A DNA stretch of 6,285 nt from contig SLOG01000308.1 in NCBI GenBank assembly GCA_007132635.1, positions 1 through 6,285 of the forward strand, given 5' to 3'. Shown piece after piece: positions 1-4,039 of the stretch (its first letter is position 1; each line of letters starts with the position of its first letter). This DNA is from Limnochordia bacterium (GTDB lineage: Bacteria > Bacillota > Limnochordia > Darwinibacteriales > SLO01). A program made the translations under genes and the position numbers. The notes beneath the pieces are model-generated. The model did not search any database and had not been told where the DNA came from. It was given only the letters and a program-made list of their open reading frames with translations.

Positions 1-173
1 AGAATCTGCTGAAACAGAATATCATCAAGTGCCAATACGACCATCTCCGCGTTCAGCGTAACAACCAAGTGCGGTCGACGCTGGCGAATCATCTCCCGAA
101 TGCGGTGCCGAGCCGCATCCCGCGTGACTCCATCCACGGCAACACCTAGTATGCGACTGGTTCGACTGGCCAA
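1..173 (-). CDS. tagA: WecG/TagA/CpsF-family glycosyltransferase, N-terminal 57 codons (3' end outside window)
   Basis: This gene runs off the left edge. Translation from the TTG at 173-171 gives a protein beginning MASRTSRILGVAVDGVT, followed by RPHLVVTLNAEMV at residues 33-45. This is the family's N-terminal pattern: a short strand ending in G-V-x-V-D, a helix, then V-V-T-x-N-x-E-M-V. The Thr of this second motif (residue 39) aligns with a conserved active-site-region threonine of TagA/TarA. Known members transfer ManNAc from UDP-ManNAc to GlcNAc-PP-undecaprenol on the inner membrane face, the committing step of wall teichoic acid or secondary wall polymer synthesis. The catalytic Asp region is beyond the window, so specificity (ManNAc or another sugar) is inferred from the csaB neighbour. 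The reading frame is the same as csaB, only six bases after its TGA. TTG is the first possible start after that stop in this frame. Confidence 0.85.
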   Translation of the reverse strand, partial: MASRTSRILGVAVDGVTRDAARHRIREMIRQRRPHLVVTLNAEMVVLALDDILFQQI

Positions 174-179
174 ACAGCA

Positions 180-1220
180 TCAACCCCTCTTCAACACGTC
201 CTGCAGCAATTCTCGGTTCTCCAGAGCCTTTTCCCGCAGAACGCAAAGCCTTTCTGCCAAGGACACCCGCATATCCGGCAGCCGCCGATGGCTCTGGGAG
301 ACCAGTTCTACCAGATCCACAGTCGGTTCACACGGTACTGCGGGAATACCCAGCTGCGCTGCCGCCGCCCGGATTTTCGGGTCATAGTCCACAGCAATGG
401 GCACTGCGCCGCCCAGAGCGGCAAACACAACCCCATGCAACCGCATGGAGAGAACCACCGGGGTCTGGCCCATCACTCGCCGCACAGTCTCCAGATCACC
501 CGCTTCCAACAGGGTGACGTCCGCGAGCTCTGCCGCCAAAGCAGCACCTACGTCTGCATCTCCGGGACCCAGGGGTACGAAGCGAATGGGTCCGACCCGC
601 TGGGCCACCGCTCGCAGAACCTTAATCCACTGCGGCTTATGCTGCTGCCAACCAGGGTAGGGACGGAGGTTAACCACTATCCCTTCCTGCGGAAGCCCTT
701 CACTCTGCGGCCCAGAGTTGGTTAGTCCGTAGACAACATCCGCGGCCACTGTGATCTTCTTGTCGCAGCCCCACTCCCGCAGCTGCACGCAGCTGGCTGT
801 ATCCCGGACCGAAACGCCGACTGCCCGATTGCAGACCCGAGCGATCCACCGTTGGTACAGTCCAGATGTCACGGGGCCGATTCCTTGAGCGTACACCAAT
901 ACCGGCACTCCGTGCCGGTGCGCCAATTCCATAACACCTAAGTAGTAGAGGATCGAGCGACGGCTCGTGGCATCCTGCAGAAGCGATCCGCCGCCGCTAA
1001 GCAAGAGGGACGTCTGGCGGAACAGCCGCATCATACCGCGCACATCCATGCGCGCCACGCTCCGAACACCGTGCATGGCTGCCGTGTAATTCGGATCACC
1101 GGACAAGACACAGATATCTTGAGGCGCCACGCCAACCGCCTTCAAGTCTTCGCAGACTCCCTGTAGAATAGCTTCATCGCCAAGATTCCGGAACCCGTAA
1201 TAACCGGACACAACGATCAA
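180..1220 (-). CDS. csaB: Polysaccharide pyruvyl transferase CsaB
   Basis: The 346-residue product is a full-length pyruvyl transferase of the CsaB type. Family members transfer pyruvate from phosphoenolpyruvate to form a ketal on a sugar; CsaB modifies ManNAc of the secondary cell-wall polymer, creating the ligand for SLH domains of S-layer proteins. Visible motifs, in order: VVSGYYGFRNLGDEA at residues 3-17, LLSGGGSLLQD at 73-83, YAQGIGP at 110-116, SVRDTAS at 137-143, VNLRPY at 183-188, SMRLHGVVFA at 258-267 and AVDYDPKIR at 276-284. These cover both Rossmann-like halves, including the conserved R-x-H-G and D-Y-D-x-K regions. I chose the TTG at 1220-1218 because a strong Shine-Dalgarno lies 9 nt upstream and the family begins directly with this first strand; an ATG at 1280 would add 20 residues unlike the family. 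The 5' end overlaps DUF5693 by 47 nt. It stops with TGA and tagA follows after 6 nt. Function is confident by family; the exact sugar is inferred. Confidence 0.95.
   Translation of the reverse strand: MIVVSGYYGFRNLGDEAILQGVCEDLKAVGVAPQDICVLSGDPNYTAAMHGVRSVARMDVRGMMRLFRQTSLLLSGGGSLLQDATSRRSILYYLGVMELAHRHGVPVLVYAQGIGPVTSGLYQRWIARVCNRAVGVSVRDTASCVQLREWGCDKKITVAADVVYGLTNSGPQSEGLPQEGIVVNLRPYPGWQQHKPQWIKVLRAVAQRVGPIRFVPLGPGDADVGAALAAELADVTLLEAGDLETVRRVMGQTPVVLSMRLHGVVFAALGGAVPIAVDYDPKIRAAAAQLGIPAVPCEPTVDLVELVSQSHRRLPDMRVSLAERLCVLREKALENRELLQDVLKRG
184..189 (-). promoter_or_regulatory. Probable ribosome binding site for the tagA-like gene
   Basis: GAGGGG, formed by the last codons of csaB, ends 10 nt before the TTG at 173-171. 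The spacing is a little long but usable. It supports the TTG start and suggests the gene is translated by ribosomes finishing csaB. Confidence 0.5.
1174..1220 (-). other. 47-nt dual-coding overlap of the DUF5693 and csaB genes
   Basis: The last 15 sense codons and the TGA of the DUF5693 gene are read in a second frame as the first 15 codons of csaB plus part of the next. In the csaB frame the segment encodes the conserved SGYYGFRNLGDE motif. In the DUF5693 frame it encodes an Arg-rich tail after the last membrane helix. The arrangement implies translational coupling of the two genes. Confidence 0.8.
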
Positions 1221-2919
1221 ACGGCAGCCACCTCCCCAACCAGCGACACAGTAGTATAAGCAAGAGACCGGCAGCCGCACCCAAAACGATCCCGTTGACG
1301 GTGCGCAGACATGTGATCAAGAGCGGCGTGTGTAGGTGACTGAACGTATTGACGATGGACAGCTGGCCAATAATGCCCGGCACCCAGAGCCAATGCCAGC
1401 TGCGAGTCCTGCTCAAGGCAAGAATCAGCGCAGGATGGCCGATAAGAAACTCTTTAGTCCGAGGACGAGCTACCAGAAGCTGCTCCAACCCCTCCCGCAC
1501 CGCGATCTCCCAATGAGATACGGGAATGCCGAAGTTTCCTGTCCTCCGCAGATATACGAAGAGCAGCCCCACTACCACGACCGCCGCCCCAAGAAGTACG
1601 ACAGGAATCGAACTCGCCGCCAACTGCTGCGTACGCCGCTTCAGCTGCCCCACGTCCACCGCCGGCAGGAAATCGGCATACAGCCCAAAGACCACCATGG
1701 CTGCAGGGGGCAGCACATGCATGAGTTTCACGCCGCGAAATTCGGCCAGCTTCACCAAAAATTCTGTACCACTAAGCGTCCCTGCCACGAGGAGTCCACC
1801 GATGGCCGAAACCAGACAAGCGAGCCCAAAGCGCACAAAAGCAGGCCCGGGCCGACCCGCCGTCAAAAGCGCCAAGCACGGGAAGACAACGGCAGCGAAC
1901 AGAGCCATTCCCTGGCGCGTCCACAGAGGCAGCACGGCGCCAGCAGCCAGGGACAGCAGCCACAACACCAAAAGACCGCCATGGATCCAGCGGCTCGGCC
2001 CTCGCCACACGGCCTGCAGGCACAATCCGAAAGCTGCCCAGATGCCCAGCCAGATAACGGCCAAAGCCGCAGGCCGTACCGTCCAAGGTGGAAACGGTTC
2101 CGCCGAGCCCCAGGCATAACCGCTGCTCTCTAAAAGCGAACGAGTGGACTCGACCAACTCTACTGTCCGTTCCAGCGGCGCGTCCCCCGTGAAGAAGGGG
2201 TGCAGGTAAAGCACGCGCATGTTCCGCTCTCTCACAGCTCGCAGGTAGCGAGCCAAGATACGGGCATCACTCAACACTGCCATTTCCCGCGCACTGACAG
2301 CGTGCACGCGGACACTTTCGTGAGGACGTGCTACGTGAGCGATGCCGCGCTGGTTAAAGAATTCAACCAACCCTACAACCGCGTCGGCGTCCCGCAGGGC
2401 GCGGCGAGTCTCAGCCAACCCCTCGGGGTAGCCGGGAATCTCTGCCGAGCTGAAAATCACTAAGGGCGAAGCCAGCCCCGCCAGGGCATCCGCCACTTCT
2501 GTCTCCGATTCGAGGAACCGTTTTGTTGCTGGACGGGGCACAACGCGCAGCCCCACAGACTCTACCAGCTGCCGATCCTCGACCCAAAACTCACCGCGCT
2601 CGGTCAGAAGAACCGGCATCTCCAACGGTTCCTGCCACCAGGCAGCTGTCAGTGCCTCGGGAAGCGGACGGCCCTGGATAAGGTAGTCAGCCAAAGGCCT
2701 TTCGGCCACCGCCGCTCCCTGCACACCTGCTTCTCGCAGCGCCGTCATCACCGCCTGTGTCGAATGACCGGCAGCCTGCCCCAAGCGTTCGGCGCTCCGG
2801 AAATCTACGACCATCTCGACACTGCGGTTCGCCTGTTCTAAAGCGACTCGCTGCACGCCCAGCAGGACTGCCGCTGCCAGCGCCGCGACTATACATATCC
2901 AGTACAGTTTTCTCGCCAT
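1174..2919 (-). CDS. DUF5693-family polytopic membrane protein, function unknown
   Basis: The product is 581 residues. The ATG at 2919-2917 follows AAGGAG by 5 nt, and the 14-nt gap after prfB supports this start. Residues 5-23 form a hydrophobic N-terminal segment that reads as an uncleaved anchor. Residues 25-280 are a soluble domain, presumably outside the membrane, containing MVVDF (36-40), PLVIFSSAEIPGYP (152-165), VEFFNQRGIAHVARPHE (185-201) and VLYLHPF (236-242). Hydrophobic segments then follow near 282-303, 311-331, 335-354, 361-381, 399-420, 437-457, 509-526 and 541-560; the 509-526 segment is the least certain. Between the last three lies a polar loop with ARPRTKEFLIGHP at 484-496, which I recall as a hallmark of DUF5693. 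The tail is basic. I know no experimentally defined function. Location between prfB and csaB, overlapping csaB, suggests a role at the membrane in wall-polymer assembly or handling, but nothing in the sequence shows a catalytic activity. Confidence 0.85.
   Translation of the reverse strand: MARKLYWICIVAALAAAVLLGVQRVALEQANRSVEMVVDFRSAERLGQAAGHSTQAVMTALREAGVQGAAVAERPLADYLIQGRPLPEALTAAWWQEPLEMPVLLTERGEFWVEDRQLVESVGLRVVPRPATKRFLESETEVADALAGLASPLVIFSSAEIPGYPEGLAETRRALRDADAVVGLVEFFNQRGIAHVARPHESVRVHAVSAREMAVLSDARILARYLRAVRERNMRVLYLHPFFTGDAPLERTVELVESTRSLLESSGYAWGSAEPFPPWTVRPAALAVIWLGIWAAFGLCLQAVWRGPSRWIHGGLLVLWLLSLAAGAVLPLWTRQGMALFAAVVFPCLALLTAGRPGPAFVRFGLACLVSAIGGLLVAGTLSGTEFLVKLAEFRGVKLMHVLPPAAMVVFGLYADFLPAVDVGQLKRRTQQLAASSIPVVLLGAAVVVVGLLFVYLRRTGNFGIPVSHWEIAVREGLEQLLVARPRTKEFLIGHPALILALSRTRSWHWLWVPGIIGQLSIVNTFSHLHTPLLITCLRTVNGIVLGAAAGLLLILLCRWLGRWLPFDRCVRLLRVPESWR
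1230..1237 (-). promoter_or_regulatory. Strong ribosome binding site deciding the csaB TTG start
   Basis: GGGGAGGT is nearly a full complement of the 16S 3' end and sits 9 nt upstream of the TTG at 1220-1218. It lies wholly inside the DUF5693 coding sequence. Its position excludes the upstream ATG at 1280 as the main start and compensates for the weak TTG codon. Confidence 0.8.
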
Positions 2920-2924
2920 GGCGT

Positions 2925-2930
2925 CTCCTT
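2925..2930 (-). promoter_or_regulatory. Ribosome binding site of the DUF5693 gene
   Basis: AAGGAG lies directly after the tandem TAG codons of prfB and 5 nt before the ATG at 2919. It fixes the start and leaves no room for a separate promoter between the two genes. Confidence 0.75.
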
Positions 2931-2933
2931 CTA

Positions 2934-4026
2934 CTACCGCAATTTGAGGTATGCTTCAATAAAGGGATCAATGGCACCATCCATGACGGCCTGCACATTG
3001 CCGACCTCTACGTTGGTCCGGTGGTCCTTCACCATCGTGTACGGACAAAACACGTAGGAACGGATCTGGCTTCCCCAAGCAATCTCTGCCTGCTCGCCTT
3101 TCAGCTCATCCAGTTTTTCCTGCTGCTGGCTGAACTCGTGTTCCATCAGCCGCGCTCGCAGGATTTTCATAGCCGAATCTTTGTTGGCATGCTGCGACCG
3201 CTGGGTTTGGCACTGCACCACTATACCTGTAGGGATGTGGGTGATGCGGATGGCCGAATCCGTCTTGTTAACGTGCTGTCCACCGGCACCGCTGGCCCGG
3301 TAGGTATCGATCCGCAGGTCATTCGTGTCGATGTCCACATCAACATCATCGTCCAGTTCGGGCATGACATCGACAGACGCAAACGACGTGTGGCGCCGCC
3401 CCGAAGCATCGAAGGGCGAAATGCGAACCAGCCGGTGGACACCTTTCTCCGCCTTGAGATATCCATACACGTTCGTGCCGCTGATAAGCAGCGTCACACT
3501 TTTGATGCCTGCCTCATCACCCGGCAGCAGGTCCAGCATTTCCACTTTATAGCCGTGGGATTCCGCCCAGCGCGTATACATGCGCAGCAGCATCTCCGCC
3601 CAATCCTGCGACTCAGTACCGCCGGCCCCAGGGTGAATCGCTATGATCGCATTGTTCGCATCATGCTCCCCATCCAGGAGTGACGCCAGCTCCAACTCAT
3701 CCAAAAGGCGAGTCGCCTGCTGCAGCGACGCCTCGAGGTCCTCCGCCAGCGACGGATCCTCGTCAGCGAGCTCCACAAGGACCTCAACGTCTTCCACCTG
3801 CGAGGCGACCGTCTGCCACTGCTCGACAGTCTGCTTGAGCGTGCCCGCTTCTCTCATGACTCGGTTGGCCGTCGTCTGATCATCCCAAAACCCGGGCTCC
3901 GCCATGCGGGCTTCCAGCTCGCTCAGATCCTCTCGCTTCTGGGCGACGTCAAAGATATTCCCTCAGTTCTTCCAATCGTTTTGCCAACTGTGCTGCTTGG
4001 CTTTTGGTCTCGCGAGTCTCCAGCAT
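2934..4026 (-). CDS. prfB: Peptide chain release factor 2, produced by programmed +1 frameshifting
   Basis: RF2 recognises UGA and UAA in the ribosomal A site and triggers hydrolysis of peptidyl-tRNA. The gene is in two frames. Codons 1-25 run from the ATG at 4026-4024 to CTT at 3954-3952, followed by an in-frame TGA at 3951-3949. Skipping T3951 continues with GAC at 3950-3948 for 338 more codons, giving 363 residues, the usual RF2 length. The joined protein shows the coiled-coil N-terminal region ending MAEPGFWDD, the RF2-specific SPF tripeptide at about 203-205 (stop-codon recognition) and GGQ at about 248-250 (hydrolysis) within SGAGGQHVNKTDS. The residue preceding the SGAGGQ motif is Ala, as in most bacteria, not the Thr of E. 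coli K-12. The final stop is TAG followed at once by another TAG, neither read by RF2. secA ends 13 nt upstream; a DUF5693 gene starts 14 nt downstream. RF2 level should be self-limiting through the frameshift. Confidence 0.97.
3949..3963 (-). promoter_or_regulatory. prfB programmed +1 frameshift site
   Basis: The minus strand reads AGGGAATATCTTTGAC from 3963 to 3948. It has the three known parts in the same register as the E. coli site: a Shine-Dalgarno-like AGGG, the slippery CTT codon, and TGA followed by C, a poor termination context. When RF2 is scarce the ribosome pauses at UGA and peptidyl-tRNA-Leu slips from CUU to UUU, continuing with GAC. The spacer here is AATAT where E. coli has GGTAT, so the internal Shine-Dalgarno is weaker than the E. 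coli one. Confidence 0.95.
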
Positions 4027-4032
4027 TGCATT

Positions 4033-4039
4033 CACCTCT
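4033..4039 (-). promoter_or_regulatory. Ribosome binding site of prfB
   Basis: AGAGGTG lies immediately after the secA TAG, with GAGG ending 8 nt before the ATG at 4026. An ATG at 4031 is out of frame with RF2, and the in-frame GTG at 4035 overlaps the Shine-Dalgarno itself, so the ATG at 4026 is preferred. Confidence 0.7.

Noticed and set aside
25..246. Minus-strand 73-codon frame overlapping the csaB and tagA junction
   Set aside because: It is an alternative frame of two recognisable genes and its product shows no family features; the TagA homology is in the neighbouring frame.
1218..1280. ATG at 1280 as the csaB start, giving 366 residues
   Set aside because: It would overlap DUF5693 by 107 nt, adds 20 residues not typical of the family and has no clear ribosome binding site; GGGGAGGT points to the TTG at 1220.
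1336..2133. Plus-strand frames of 265 and 197 codons opposite DUF5693
   Set aside because: The products are rich in Gln, Arg, His, Pro or Thr and low in complexity, as expected for the complement of membrane-helix codons.
2757..3683. Plus-strand frame of 308 codons across the DUF5693-prfB junction
   Set aside because: It is antisense to two well-supported genes, lies mostly over conserved RF2 sequence, and the product has no recognisable domain.
3905..3951. In-frame TGA in prfB as evidence of a pseudogene, or the ATG at 3905 as the true start
   Set aside because: The CTT-TGA-C context with upstream AGGG is the known RF2 frameshift site, and homology runs smoothly across the shift to the ATG at 4026.
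4027..4039. Search for terminators or promoters in the gaps between genes
   Set aside because: The gaps of 13, 14 and 6 nt hold only ribosome binding sites; no hairpin with a T-run was seen at the gene ends.
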